DNA of 64,000 bases from Paroedura picta (lineage: Eukaryota > Chordata > Lepidosauria > Squamata > Gekkonidae): the NCBI RefSeq assembly GCF_049243985.1, contig NC_135377.1:63560145-63624144 (forward strand). Reading direction: 5' to 3'. The position numbers and the translations under genes were made by a program. Below are positions 16,144 to 33,514 of the stretch, in pieces. Within the stretch, counting starts at the first letter, position 1. The number at the start of each line of letters is the position of its first letter. Under the pieces are notes generated by a model, which saw nothing but the letters and a program-made list of their open reading frames with translations, searched no databases and was not told where the DNA came from.

Positions 16144-16664
16144 GGAGGGATCGGAAGAAAGAAAACAGAGAATGGGAACAGAAAGCTGTCTGAAGAGAAG
16201 CAGGAATGTCCTGTGAAGTAGCTGGATGAAGGCAAGAGCTCTCGAAGACCCAGAGAAGCAGCACTCCAAGCCAGCCAATTTTTAGGAACATTTAAGGATG
16301 AGGCTGACTCTGTTGTCCCACCTTCAAATTATATTGCCCAAGTTCTTAATTGTGGCCTAGTTTAGTTACCCATCTTTCTTCATAGCATAAATACTAGGTT
16401 GCATTCTGCTAGCTTTATCAATCATTATCACCTCTTGACTGCAGCTCCCCTCCCCAAATCCCATTACTTCATTGGTTCATCCTGGGGAGCTGCTTCAAAG
16501 TTGTCTTTGTTTTGCTTACTAATAATTCTCCCTTGGTTAGGATTTGAGGAAACCAGTGAGATGGGGATAACATGACTTGATACCCCTGCCCCACCAGGCT
16601 TAATTAACCAACTTTGGTCTGCCATTTTTTCTGCTAGCTGGGGTTGGTGGGAGAAACTGGGGCT

Positions 16665-16815
16665 ACTCTAAAGATACCAGCTTCCAGATGGGACCTGGGG
16701 ATCCCCCTAGAACTACAGCTTATCTCCAAACTACAGAGATCAGGTCCTTGGGAGAAAATGGGTGATTTGTGAGGTAGACTTGATGGCATTGTAACCCATT
16801 GAAGTTTCTGTCCAG
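16665..16815 (-). repeat. Dispersed squamate repeat (CCACCTGGAGGCTGG family), minus copy
   Basis: The reverse complement contains CCCAAGGACCTGATCTCTG and CCCATCTGGAAGCTGG. The same repeat occurs at 38385-38665, 39236-39405, 39420-39550 and, in degraded form, at 27000-27170. Family name unknown. Confidence 0.6.
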
Positions 16816-16819
16816 GAGT

Positions 16820-17610
16820 CTCTGAACCTGCTGTGTGTGTGTGTTTGTATGGGGGGGGGGAAGAGACCTGATAACGCTAGGCTATACTACTTTCATAAAC
16901 AAGGTATAACAACTCCATGGAAAACATGCGCCTCTGTAGGAAGAACCAAAAGCTCTTTCCTTGCCTGGCAGCTTCTAGACAACATTTGCATTTACTGAAA
17001 AATACACACAATATACACTCAGCCACAAGGGGGAAGTCCAGCTTCTGAAATCTAATCAAATGTCTGTTTCAGTTACAGTACTCCTGCCAACAGGTGGCTT
17101 ACCTTCAAGAAAGAAAACCTCCCATACTGGCATTGCCAGACAGGAGATACAGATGAGGTGGTGACTCTGTGCTCCTTTTGCCTACCTAGCAGATACAGAC
17201 AGCCCTACACTTGATGCCTATACAGCAGCATTTTGTCTACCAATCTGTTTATCACACTGCAGTTCCTTAGCTGGCCATTGCGAGTCTGCCTAAAGAACAG
17301 CTGGCAAATTTGTATCTCCCCATCAGAGAGGAGTTCACGACAGGCATAAGTGTTTTCCAATGAACTCAGACTGAACTAGAACGAATAGCTTTGGTAATAA
17401 AAAAATGCAAAAAAGGAAATCAACATCCCTAGAACCTTTTCGGACATGCAAATGTAAAATTAAATATATGGCTTTTGAGGCCCACTTCTTACTTGGCTAT
17501 CTTGCTTGAAGACAAAAAAACCTTCAATCTTGACATATATTTGTGTGTCACCAAGCACATGGTAAAGAAATACAATGAAGATGGTTGTCAACCAGAACTG
17601 CCTGGTGAAA
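16820..17610. other. Intergenic sequence, nothing recognised
   Basis: Only a GT run and a G9 run near 16836-16860 stand out. Confidence 0.45.
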
Positions 17611-17639
17611 TGAGTTCCCTGGAAACACCATGCCCTGAC

Positions 17640-17970
17640 TGAACTTACTAAGTTCCACAGGGCCTGCAAGACAGAGTTCTTCTGCCAGGCTTATGGTTGA
17701 GCAGAGAAAGGAAATTATATTTCCAAAAACTACCAGGCCTCCCTTCCACCCCATCTCTCCTACACCTCCTGCCTTCTGATGCCTTCTTCAATCAATTTCA
17801 CCCCAGAACAAATAGCTGATGCCTATAATTTGTAATAGTTTTAATTGTGATTTTAAAGTCTATAGATTTTACTGCTGAACTGTTTCTTTGTATACAATTA
17901 ATTCTTATTATTAAACACCCCAAGATGGGAGACTGAGAGGGGCAGTATAGAAATCGATGAAATAAGTAAT
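17640..17970 (+). mobile_element. LINE-derived 3' fragment
   Basis: GTTCCACAGGGCCTGCAAGA followed by a diverged body and a 3' end with CAAGATGGGAGACTGAGAGG, GCAGTATAGAAAT and AATAA-rich sequence. The same layout is seen at 29155-29490 and 57690-57975. It is 5' truncated. Confidence 0.55.
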
Positions 17971-18170
17971 ACTTTGCCCAATATTTTAAAAGGCATTTTC
18001 ACCAAGGATTGCCATGAACAGGGAAGAGAGGCCCTCAACCAGCAAAGCTTAGAGATTATTTCAGAACAACTTGCTGGCATGAAGTCTGATCACATTTACA
18101 CAGAGGCAGAAGTAACTTAATAATCAGCTTTCCAGCAATTCTTGAATTCGCTCCAGTGCCACTCTGTAGC

Positions 18171-18176
18171 TTTATT
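18171..18176 (-). terminator. TUBB2B: Candidate poly(A) signal of TUBB2B
   Basis: AATAAA on the minus strand, about 250 nt past the stop codon of TUBB2B. Confidence 0.6.
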
Positions 18177-18422
18177 AAAGAAAAGAATCGAGACCACATT
18201 GTGAAACACAAATGCCTTTTATGTTTGAGATCAGACATTTAGACACAAGACTTTTTCAGAAGGCTTTTGCAACTACTGTTACATAAAGAGGCAAGGTCAC
18301 AAGAACTGCTGACAGCAGCAACAGTGAACAGCACCAAGAATAATTGAAAAGCATGCATCAGTACAGCTGAACAGATCTCACTCTGAACATTAGTCCCAAT
18401 TGCACTAAAACCTACTCCATCC

Positions 18423-24074
<5,652 letters not shown>

Positions 24075-24215
24075 GGCTGCAGCTCGCCTCCGGGCACGCT
24101 CACTCCCACTCACTGGCCCCCTTCTCCGACCACCACGCCGCCGCTGCCGCCCCCACCGCCCTCCGGCTCGCTCTTCACACCGGCAGCAGAAAAGCGGCGG
24201 CGGCTGCGCCGGGCT

Positions 24216-24223
24216 CTTTTATT
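24216..24223 (-). promoter_or_regulatory. TUBB2B: TATA-like box of TUBB2B
   Basis: AATAAAAG on the minus strand, at the position matching the TATAAAAG of TUBB2A (same surrounding word, C-TCTTTTAT on the plus strand). It lies 142 nt above the ATG. GC boxes follow immediately upstream (24230-24265). Confidence 0.55.
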
Positions 24224-26264
24224 CGGCGAGAGGCCCCGCCCCTTTCGCCTCCCAGACTCCGCCCCCGCTTCTCGGGTGATGTAATGCCGGGAGAGGCTCT
24301 GGAGCGGGGCCCTGGCCGCCCCTTCAAGAAACGGGGTGGTCGTCGGGGGACAAAAAGGACAGCCGAGTCGGAGGCTCGCCAACGCAGCTCTCCGTATCCA
24401 CTGCCAGCTACAGGGTTGCCCTCCTGCGCTGGTGAGCGCATCCTGACGTTCAGTGCAATGCTAGGGAAAAGCTGCACCCACCAAAATCTGCGCGCGGGAA
24501 GGGGGAAAGAGACAAGCTTTCCTAAACCATAATGGTGGGTTGATGGGGGACGGAAGGACAAAAAAATGTAGCTAGTCATACCTATGAAAACAAGCAGGAC
24601 GCCCCCTTTTAAAGACTTCCTCCGAAACCATGAGGACTAGCCTCTTTCCCATGGGAACTCAACATTCCCTTCGTGGAACGCGCGGCTGGAAAGCGTCCGG
24701 GCGGGTCCCAGGACCGAAATGGGAATTGCGAAGCGATCCCTCCTCCAGATCACCATAGCAACAGCCCTCCCTTCCCCACTAGTCTTCCCCTCTCCCTCTC
24801 GAAGACACAATGGGAGGCGAACGCCCGGGCTCGAGTGGAGGCAGGAACGGATGAAACGAAATCGCCTCTTCCCTCTCGTGTTTCCCACGAGAAGGGGGAA
24901 AATAGTTCCGATTTAGGTGTGGCTGTAGCTCCAGACCTCTGCTTTGAAAAACAGAGGGGGGGGTCCTCTTTGTTCCTGGCGGCCCCCGGGAATAGTAAAT
25001 AAGCCGGTTATTTCTGGGGGGAGGGGGGGAAGAGAATCTACTGCACGGGGGTTGAGCGTCGATCCACCTTCGCTGCGGCCTCCGCCCCGCCAGCCTTTTC
25101 CTTTTGTTTCTTCCGACGAGCTGCCGCCCCTTTTTTGCAGTAGCAGCGGGCCTTGCAAGGTGGCCGCTCGCTGGGGCGTGGCCCTTGCTGCAGTGGCTTC
25201 TCCGCCACGTGCGCGCCCCTTCCTTCGCTCCCCCCACCCCCCATGTACGGATCAGTGGGAGCCAAGCCCCCGCCGGTCCCAGTGCGTCGAGGCAGCGATG
25301 GATCCGGAGCCTGCTCAGCAAAGACCCAGTCCCGGGGGTCGCGTCGGGAGAAGGGCTCCTGGCCACTGGAGCGCCGCCAAATTAGTTCAGGGAGCGTGTC
25401 GACACGAGGTCCCCGTTCAGAGGAATCAATTCATTATTGGGAGCTTCGCCCGGATGCGGATGGAATGGGTCGCGGGGCTTATTGATTTTATGCTGGAAAG
25501 GGGAGGGGGGTGGGAGAAGGGAAAGGGAACCAAAGGGGACCCGGCAGCGTTGCCAATTGCCATTTCCCCGCACGCTTGATTCTGGGATCGCAAACACTGG
25601 TCGTGAACGCGGCTGAACACGCCCACGGATACATTGTCTGGAGGAGAGACAGAAGCCCCCTGCTCTGATTCTGTGCTCCCCCCCTTTAAGAATAAATTTT
25701 AAATAATAACCCGATGATCGGGAAAGAGGAAGATTCCAGGCAGGCGAAAAAACACAATAATGAAACGAATTGGCCGTCGGAGGGATGCATCCCCTCGAGA
25801 ATACGAGGAGGCCGACTTGGCCTGGCTGGGCAGGGTGATGGAAACGGCACGCTTCGAAAGCTGAAGGCGACGCTCTGTGCAGCACTGGGACGGTTCGAGT
25901 CCATCCGGAGGTCTCGCCTCCGAGGGTCGCGGCCGCCCCGTGCTTGAACGCCCTCGTCTGTCCCCGCCTCGCCCGGCCCTCTCATCGCCCCTCTCCCCAG
26001 GCCGCCTCCGGGGTGACGCTGAGGTCAGCTGCTCCGATTCCAGGACAATCGGCTCGGCTGGCACGCCTCTTTGCAAGGCACCCGGAGGACGCTCGCTTTC
26101 TGGAGACCTAAAAAGCGGTGAGGGCGGGACTTGAATGCCCTTCTGCTCGGGCCTGAGGTCTGAGTCTCGCACCGGGGAGTCCCCCACCCTACTTGGATAG
26201 AGGCTGCCCAAAGCGAAGCCTAAGGGAACTGTGGGAGATTCTGATACAGCTTTGAACAGAGGCA

Positions 26265-26500
26265 AAAGAAGAGCTGGTGTTTTATACTTCGCTTTTCAAT
26301 ACCTGGAGGAATCTCACAGCGGATTACAAACACCTTTCCCTTCCTCTCCCCACAACAGGCACCCTACAAGAACTGCTCTGTGAGAACAGCTCAAGGAGAA
26401 CTGTGACTAAGCCAAGGTCACCCAGTTTGCTGCATGTTGAGTAGTGGGGAACAAAACCCATATTAGAATCCTCTACTCTTAAACACTATGCTAGCAGGGA
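26265..26500 (-). mobile_element. CORE-SINE (MIR-like), minus copy
   Basis: Reverse complement shows the tRNA-like head with TAGTGTTTAAGAGT, the body GGTGACCTTGGCTTAG and the tail around ATCCGCTGTGAGATTCC. It is diverged. Confidence 0.65.
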
Positions 26501-26751
26501 TGGCATCACTTTCCAGAACTTTTGGGGGTGGGGGGCATCATCTCTTAGGATGCATCTGTGGGGGTGAAAGGAAGGCAAAATTAGCAAGCCCCTAACACTG
26601 AACTTAGCCAGCTACATCTGTTCCCACCCATCACTTAGCAAACTGTAGTATGAAAAACTGGAGGGGAGGCAGGGCTACAAATTGCAACCTCCCCACATCA
26701 CAAAGATTCCACCTGTGCTCCCAGGGCCCTGTTCCAAACCAAATGCCCTAG

Positions 26752-26876
26752 CAGGGGTAGTCAAACTGCGGCCCACCAGATGTCCATGGACTACAATTCC
26801 CATGAGCCCGTGCCAGCATGAGCCCCTGCCAGCATAATCCATGGACATCTGGAGGGCCACAGTTTGACTACCCCTG
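26752..26876. mobile_element. hAT-like MITE, copy 4 (complete)
   Basis: 125 bp bounded by CAGGGGTAGTCAAACTG and CAGTTTGACTACCCCTG, with perfect terminal inverted repeats of 17 bp. It is the best-preserved copy of the family described at 3545-3674. Confidence 0.85.
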
Positions 26877-26944
26877 CACCTAGCACAACAAATTACCTGG
26901 CTAACTGTTTCAATGAATCGATAGAAATGAAAGAATCAGCCTGT

Positions 26945-27345
26945 CTCTCTGTTATTAATTTTAAATTTTATTTATATTTCACTTTCCCACCCTAATGGGG
27001 ATAGGATGACCAGCTTTGCACTGGGAAATGCCTGGATATCGGGGGGGGGGGGGGGGTAGGGCAAAGTTTGGAGATGGGAAGAGTCCACCCTGCATTTCCT
27101 AGGGGAAATTATTTTGGTCATCTAAAATTCTATTGCAATAGCTCCAAGAACCTGGAGGCTGGCAATCCCAAGTGGCTTACATCATTCCCATCCATTTCAT
27201 CTTCACAACACCCCTATGAGGTGGGTTATGCTAAGAGGATGTCTCTGGGCCAAGGTCACCCAGCAAGCTCCCATGGCAGAGTGAATACTTGAACGCAGGG
27301 ATCCCAGATCCTAGTCCAGTACTTTAACCACAATACCACACTGGC
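26945..27345. repeat. Composite of degraded repeats
   Basis: 27000-27170 is a forward copy of the repeat family seen at 16665 and 39236, with a run of about 17 G. 27171-27345 is a minus CORE-SINE or MIR-like fragment (GGTGACCTTGGCCC in reverse complement). Both are old and incomplete. Confidence 0.45.
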
Positions 27346-27349
27346 AGGC

Positions 27350-27980
27350 GCCACTTATGGTTCTTGGAGAAAATGACCTGGACGCTGGCAATTATATCAA
27401 GCATCACCTTGCTGCCTTGTCTTGCTCCAGGGCTGGCTGGGTTGACTGGCTTACTACAAAAGGAGGCCACTGCTCTTAGCCACTACACCACTCTTAACAT
27501 CTTTTCGTTAGCAGTCTTGCAGACTAAGGCTTCCTTGGTGGAGTTAATCCATTTTATGTTGGGTCGTCATTCTCTGCTGCCTTCAAATTTTCCTCACATT
27601 GATGCCTTTTCCAGTGACTCTTATAATGTGACCAAAGTAGGATAGCCTCACATTAGCTTCTAGGAATAGCTCATGCTAGGATTTGATCTAGAACCCACTC
27701 ACCAGGGGTTTTTTGGTAGTTCACAGTGTCTGTAAAATTCTCTCCTGACACCACTTTTCAAAGGAAATCCTTTCTTCTTGTCAGCCGTTTTCATTGCCCC
27801 CATTTCATAGCCATAATGGGGACTACAATGATGTGAATTGCCTTGATCTTGATCACCAGTGAAACCTCCTTACACTTAAGAACATATTGTCCAAAACAAG
27901 GCACCTGCTGGTGGGATAATTCAGCCCAAAAGATGGGGAACCTACAGTCTCCAGCAGCAGTTCCATGCATTTGTCCTTGT
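27350..27980. other. Intergenic sequence, nothing firm
   Basis: No exon or named repeat could be supported. Confidence 0.4.
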
Positions 27981-27984
27981 CTTG

Positions 27985-28200
27985 GGAGGGGAGGGGCTGT
28001 GGATCTGTGGGAAAAGCTCTGCTTTTTATGCTAAGTGGTCCCAGATCCAAGGTCTTGCATCTCCATTTAAAAGGAGGGGGCTGTAAATAGGTGATGTGAA
28101 AAAACCTTGGGACACTGGAGAGCTGTTTGCCAGTCTGGGGAGACAGAATAGATTTTCATGGATTAATGGCCTGATTCAGTTTAATGCTCCTTATCAGGAT
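27985..28200 (+). mobile_element. tRNA-derived SINE (second family), diverged copy
   Basis: A tRNA-like head with AAAAGCTCTGCTTTTTATGC and TCCAAGGTCTTGCATCTCC, then GGTGATGTGAAA and CTGGAGAGCTGTTTGCCAGT, ending in CTGATTCAGTTTAATGC. Same family as 47622-47822. Confidence 0.65.
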
Positions 28201-28204
28201 TCAG

Positions 28205-28765
28205 AACTACCAATGGAGATATCACTAAAAACATATCCACATTTACAGCAATCCAGCACATGAAGACACGCACTGGGAATTTCACTTTGGCCTTGGACGG
28301 AATGTGCTTCTTAGCCGCTATTTTTGACTGTGAGCTCCATATTCTATGAAAATTGAATTATATGCACTGTTGGGGGCTTCATTTTTTGCAAATCATATAC
28401 TACCAGCCAGGCCTTAATAAGATATTATATGTTGGAATATGTGTATGTAATAGTACCTTGACCAGTGAAGACAAGCCTTTGGGTCAAAACAGGTTTGGTC
28501 TTAAGAATGTGTAACCATTAATGCTATTATGGGGAACTGTATATGCAAAATTCTATAAGTTTTCTAGTTTGCTATAAATGTGGATTTATATTTTTAAATG
28601 AAATCTCGCTGGGTGAACTTGAACCGGTGGCACACGCTCTGCCTAACCTACCTTACAGCATTGTGGCAAGGATAAAATGGAGACATGGAAAATGATACAA
28701 GCCACAAGGGTTATGTTTTCAATACTTTTGTATCCCAAACCAGGGAATTATGAACTGTAATAATA
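28205..28765. other. Intergenic sequence, nothing recognised
   Basis: AT-rich. No supported feature. Confidence 0.4.
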
Positions 28766-28769
28766 CTAC

Positions 28770-28950
28770 CACCTCTCCCCTTAGGTAGAGCATCTGCTTT
28801 GAATATGAAAGGTGCCAGGGTCACCCCCTGGCATCTCTAGTTAAAAAGAGCATACAGTATGAAAGACCTGTCCTTGACCTATAAGGGTTGCTCTGAGTGA
28901 GAGGAGACAATGCTGATCTTGACATCCCAATGGTCCAGGGAGTTCTGATG
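28770..28950 (+). mobile_element. tRNA-derived SINE (second family), partial copy
   Basis: GGTAGAGCATCTGCTTTG (A-box region) followed by CTGGCATCTCTAGTTAAAA and a degraded tail. 5' truncated. Confidence 0.6.
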
Positions 28951-29154
28951 TTTTTTGTGTGTGATATTTTCTAAAAACTGCTACACAATAAAAAAGAGGA
29001 CCATTTTTTAGGTTAAAAGATTTTAACAAGCATTCCATCTTCAGTTATCACCAAATACTATGCACCCAGCTGTTGCACCAAAATGTCTTTAGGATGACTG
29101 CTTGGGAAATATTCCCCACCTTGTTCTGTCCCTAGGTGTGACTGCTACTGGATA

Positions 29155-29490
29155 GAGGCCTTCCACTGCCCCTGTGGGGCGTTGGACAGTTCCACAGGGC
29201 CTGCAAAGCAAAACTGTTTTTCCTGGCCTCAGGCTGAGGCCTAAAATCATATTGAAATCCTGGCCTCCCTCTTCAGAACATCAGTCAAATTTACCTCGGA
29301 ATCTGAAGACCCATATCAACCCTCCCACTGTAACGAGGAGGCCATTTGGAATTGTTTTAGGGACCTATTATAGATTTTAATGTTAAAGTGTTTTATTGTA
29401 TTATTTTATTGTTTTAAATCTGGTGTTGCCTGACCTGAGTCCCTGGGGAAAGTTGGGTTATAAATAATTTATCATCATCATCATCATCAT
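29155..29490 (+). mobile_element. LINE-derived 3' fragment with ATC-repeat tail
   Basis: Starts GTTCCACAGGGCCTGCAAAG and ends AAGTTGGGTTATAAATAATT followed by seven ATC/TCA units. The 3' trinucleotide run suggests a LINE insertion end. Confidence 0.55.
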
Positions 29491-29494
29491 CACC

Positions 29495-30650
29495 ACACAG
29501 AATTGACAGAATTAGGAAGTACAAGATTCCTATGCATTGCAGATCAATTTTAATTTTTCAAACTGTATAACAGAACAAAAAAAAAATCAAACATTGAATG
29601 GAAAAAAGAGGCTGTATTGATAACAAAGAATGGCAGAAGTTTTTTTTTTGCAAGCCAGGAATGTATTTAAATTGTATCTTAGTTACAAAATCTTAATCTA
29701 AATGGCTCCTAAAAAGACATGCTTGATTTCCTATTTTTTTTAAAAATTCATTTCTCTGAATACCAATGGGCAGAGTGATATAAAAAAGAACCACATTTTT
29801 ACAGGGAGATTTTTTGTTTGTTCTGTAAAGAACAATGCCCTTTCTTCTTTTAAGATAACATGGGGAGAGATTGTTCCAATATATGGGGCTCGGGAGGGGA
29901 AAGAGAAGACATTTAATCTTAAATAGATTAAACAAAAATCACAGCTACTTTATGTAGGTAGAAGAGAATCCGGCGTGTTCAGCAGCAATTTCCCCATTGT
30001 TCTCAGTGAGACACCCCTTTTCTAAACACCTATGGCTTCTCTAATACCAAGTATGCTTCAGTTTGCATTTTCTTAATATTTTTCGTCCTTCCCTTCTCCC
30101 CCCCCCCATGTCTGCTTTCGTTTCTTTGCTAGCGTCCACCCTTCCTCCTTCATTGAGTCAGATGCTGCCCGTAACCCTGCCGCTTCATCCAGTCTGGCAA
30201 CACAGTCAATCCGATTCCACCGACTGCTGTTTCCTAGGCAACCCATCTCGCCTTAGAAACCAGATGAATAAAATAGTCGGCCATGACACCATCCCCACTG
30301 CTTTGTAACATTTCCAGGTTTCACAGGAACGTCCCAAGCCAGAAAAATGGAAAAGAGTGGCTATGTTTAAAGGAATGGAATTGTATATCTAGTTTCCAGC
30401 ATATTTGGAAGGGGATGGGAGGGGGGGACACAGGCCAAATTACCACCCCCAGCTATTTTTTATATGGTTAGCATGTTCATATACCCTATTTACTTAAAAA
30501 AATTAAGCATTTTAAATACAGAAATATAAAAATGCAGGAAAAAGACAAGAAGAATGAAAGACAAAGTACAGACAGGATACAATCAACACATCTAGTCAGA
30601 TTCTATTCAGCTAGAACAATTACAAACAATTCAAATGCATTGAATTCTAA
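29495..30650. other. Intergenic sequence, nothing recognised
   Basis: Contains A- and T-runs (29576, 29640) and a C9 run (30100). No exon or repeat family is supported. Confidence 0.4.
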
Positions 30651-31175
30651 CAGTGTTACTGGAAAAGTGGGCATATGGAAAAGAACATGACGCAATTCAA
30701 TAAGGAAAAGTGCAGAGTTCTATATCTGGCTCACAAAAATGAGAAGCATGCATACTGGATGGGAGAGCAGCAGTGTGTGTGAACAAGATCATTGGGTACT
30801 TGGGAACTGTAAACTAAATAGGAGCAGACAGTGTGATGTGGTGATAAAGAAGGTTAATGCAGTTTTGGGCTGTATCAACTTCAAAATTGCAAGATGCCAT
30901 TGTCCTGCTGCATTGGTCAGACCCCACCTGGAGTACTGTGTGCAGTTCTGGAGGCCTCACTTAAAAAAGGATGCAGCCAAAATTGGGAGGCTACAGAGGA
31001 GAGCAATGAGGATGATCTGGTGCCTGGGACCAAACCATACAAAGAAAGGCTGAGGGAGTTGTGAATGTTCAGCCTGGAGAACAGGTCGAGAGGGAGCATG
31101 GAGGAGAGCAGGGAGTGGTTCCTGCTGGCAGCAGAGGATAGGACCTGCAGTAATGGACTTAAACTATGTGTAGAA

Positions 31176-31758
31176 CAGTATGGTGTAGTGCAGTGGTCCC
31201 CAACCTGTGGGCTGCGGCCCGGTGCCGGGCCGTGAAGGCCATGGCGCCGGGCCGCGGCTCCCTCTCCCTACCCCCCCCCCCGCAGTAAAAAACTTCCCAG
31301 GCCGCAAGCTTGCGGCCCGGGAAGCTTCTTACTGCGGGAGGGCGGGGAGAGGGAATCAGGGCCGGGCGCGCCCATGCGGGCGCGGCCCGATGTGTGGGCG
31401 CAGCCCGTGGGCGCGGGCGATGCGTGGGCGTGGCCCGCGCGGGCCGCGGGCCGCGCCCTGATGCCCTGCCGGTCCCCAACCTCAGAAAGGTTGTGGACCA
31501 CTGGTGTAGTGGTTAGGAATGCGGACTTCTAATCTGGCAAGCTGGATTTGATTCTGCGCTCCCCCACATGCAACCAGCTGGGTGACCTTGGGCTCGCCAC
31601 AGCACTGATAAAGCTATTCTGACTGAGCAGTGATATCAGGGCTCTCTCAGCCTCACCCACCTCTCAGGGTGTCTGCTGTGGGGAGAGGAAAGGGAAGGTG
31701 ACTGTAAGCTACTTTGAGCCTCCTTTGGGTAGAGAAAAGTGACCAACTCTTCTTTTTC
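31176..31758 (+). mobile_element. CORE-SINE inserted in CR1 and split by a hAT element
   Basis: The head fragment before 31190 (ATGGTGTAGTG) continues at 31504 with GTGTAGTGGTTAGGAATGCG, the body CAGCTGGGTGACCTTGGGC and the tail GACCAACTCTTCTTTTTC. The split lies in the tRNA-like promoter region. Confidence 0.85.
31191..31503. mobile_element. GC-rich hAT-like element with 8-bp target duplication
   Basis: 313 bp. Ends are CAGTGGTCCCCAACC and GGTTGTGGACCACTG (14 of 15 complementary). It is flanked on both sides by GTGTAGTG (31183-31190 and 31504-31511), an exact 8-bp duplication of the SINE host. The interior is very GC-rich with repeated GCGGCCCGG-type words and no transposase, so it is a non-autonomous element. 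Confidence 0.9.
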
Positions 31759-32409
31759 TCTTCTATTGGTTAGATGTCAAGGGAAAAAATCACAGTCAGA
31801 ATAGTTCAGCAGTGGAACTGGCTGCCTAAGGAGGTGGTAAGCTCCCCCTCACTGGCAGTCTTCAAGCAGTGGCTGGACAGATAATTATAATGCATGCTTT
31901 AGGCTGATCCTTTATTGAGCTAGATGGCTAGTTGGAGTACATGGCCTGTATGTTCCCTTTCAACTCTATGATTCTATTAAAAATCAATGATTCTATTAAA
32001 AACAGAATTAAAATTAATTCTACATGATTTTCTTTAGTCTTGAAAATAAATAAGATTCCCCCCACTACCAGCAGTTTTGTCCATCTTATCTTAAATTCAC
32101 ATAATTTGCTATAAGCTTCTCTGTATAAACTATTTTACAGGGATTGTCTTACATTCTTTGCTTTGGATAAATATGGTACAAAACAGGGAAGGTAGATGTG
32201 TGTGTGTGTGGGGGGAAACCTGTTTCATCAGTTTCTTGACAAACCTTGATAACCTTTGGCTTCTTTGTAATGTCAGTGGCATTTCACTGTGTTTTTCTGC
32301 AGTGCTCAAACTCTTATTTAACCTTTGCTACAGTTCTGTACAATCAGCCTCTATTACAGGTGTTTCTCCACAAAGAGAGGAACGGAGTGGCCCAGGACTG
32401 TCCAAAGGA

Positions 32410-33055
32410 CCCCTGGCTCTGCCTGGTTTACAAAAAACATGAAACGGTTGGTGCAGTGAGATAATTAAAATTAATTTAAATGCATCTCTGAGACCCCTAC
32501 ATTTCACATGTGCTTCCTCAGGGGGATCTGTAAACTCTCCAAGTTGGAACAGTTCCAACAGCAGATGATGACATTTTACAGTTCTGGAATCATAGAATCA
32601 TAGAGTTGGAAGGGGCCATACAGGCCATCTAGTCCAACCCCCTGCTCAATGTAGGAACAGCCCTAAGCATCCTAAAGCATCCAAGAAAAGTGTGCATCCA
32701 ACCTTTGCTTGAAGACTGCCAGTGAGGGGGAGCTCACCACCCCCTTAGGCAGCCTATTCCACTGCTGAACTACTCTGACTGTGAAAATTTTTTTCCTGAT
32801 ATCTAGCCTATATCGTTGTACTTGAAATTTAAACCCATTACTGCGTGTCCTTTCCTCTGCAGCCAATCGGAACAGCATTCTGCCCTCCTCCAAGTGAGAG
32901 CCTTTCAAATACTTAAAGAGGGCTATCATGTCCCCTCTCAACCTCCTTTTCTCCAGGCTGAACATTCTACTTCATGTGCGCAATGCATAGGGGTCTCAGA
33001 GTTGAATTAAAATACATTCTCCCACTGCACCGTCCCTTGTTTTTTGCTCAGTGCA
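32410..33055. repeat. Imperfect inverted repeat interrupted by CR1
   Basis: Arms of roughly 70-100 bp: GGTGCAGTGAGATAATTAA with CTCTGAGACCCCTA on the left (32444-32512), and the reverse complement GGTGCAGTGGGAGAATG with CTCTGAGACCCCTATGC on the right (32971-33033). A CR1 copy fills most of the space between. It could be an old DNA transposon or two opposed copies of an unknown repeat. Confidence 0.6.
32586..32968 (-). mobile_element. CR1 LINE 3' fragment, minus strand, with 97-codon ORF2 end
   Basis: An open 97-codon reading frame (32965-32672, minus) encodes the CR1 ORF2 C-terminus: RSNGFKFQVQRYRLDIRKK, VVQQWNRLPKGVV and a final LAVFKQRLDAHF. It is followed by the CR1 3' end CCAACTCTATGATTCTATGATTC. 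5' truncated and relatively young, judging by the intact frame. Confidence 0.9.
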
Positions 33056-33514
33056 GCCCTGCCCTTTTCTTGTTCCTCAGCTGTTTTAGAGCTCGGTCAC
33101 ATAACCGCAGCACTGGCTCTTTAACAAAGATGAGGTCTGTGAAAAGTTAAGCATTGAAATTTGATTTCAACTGTAGAGCATTAATACGTTCAAGTTCATG
33201 GGATCTCATGGTGCCTAACTTTGGCTAACTGTGCTCATTTCTTATCATAGATTATAACTACACAGCTACTTTTGTAGCAATAGAGTACACATTATAAAAG
33301 GAAGCTACTGTTCTGGGTTTCTGGGTTTTTCTGGGACAGCTGGTTTCAGATCCACTTTTGAAGACAAGATCTGGGAAGGATTTTTTTTTTTATGTGCACA
33401 CAATGGAAAACACACTTGGGTTAACTTATCTGTTACTGGGGTCAGTTTAAGGTATTGGCTGTCACAGACAAAGCCCTTCATGGGCTTGGCCACTCTTATT
33501 TCTGGGACCACCTC

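Larger units (their letters stand above)
30655..31980 (+). mobile_element. CR1 LINE 3' fragment, interrupted by a SINE that is itself interrupted by a hAT element
   Basis: CR1 segments 30655-31175 (TGGTCAGACCCCACCTGGAG, GGCTACAGAGGAGAGCAATG) and 31760-31980 (TCAGCAGTGGAACTGGCTGC, ending CCTTTCAACTCTATGATTCT) are consecutive parts of one forward copy. The gap holds the elements listed at 31176-31758. Confidence 0.85.
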
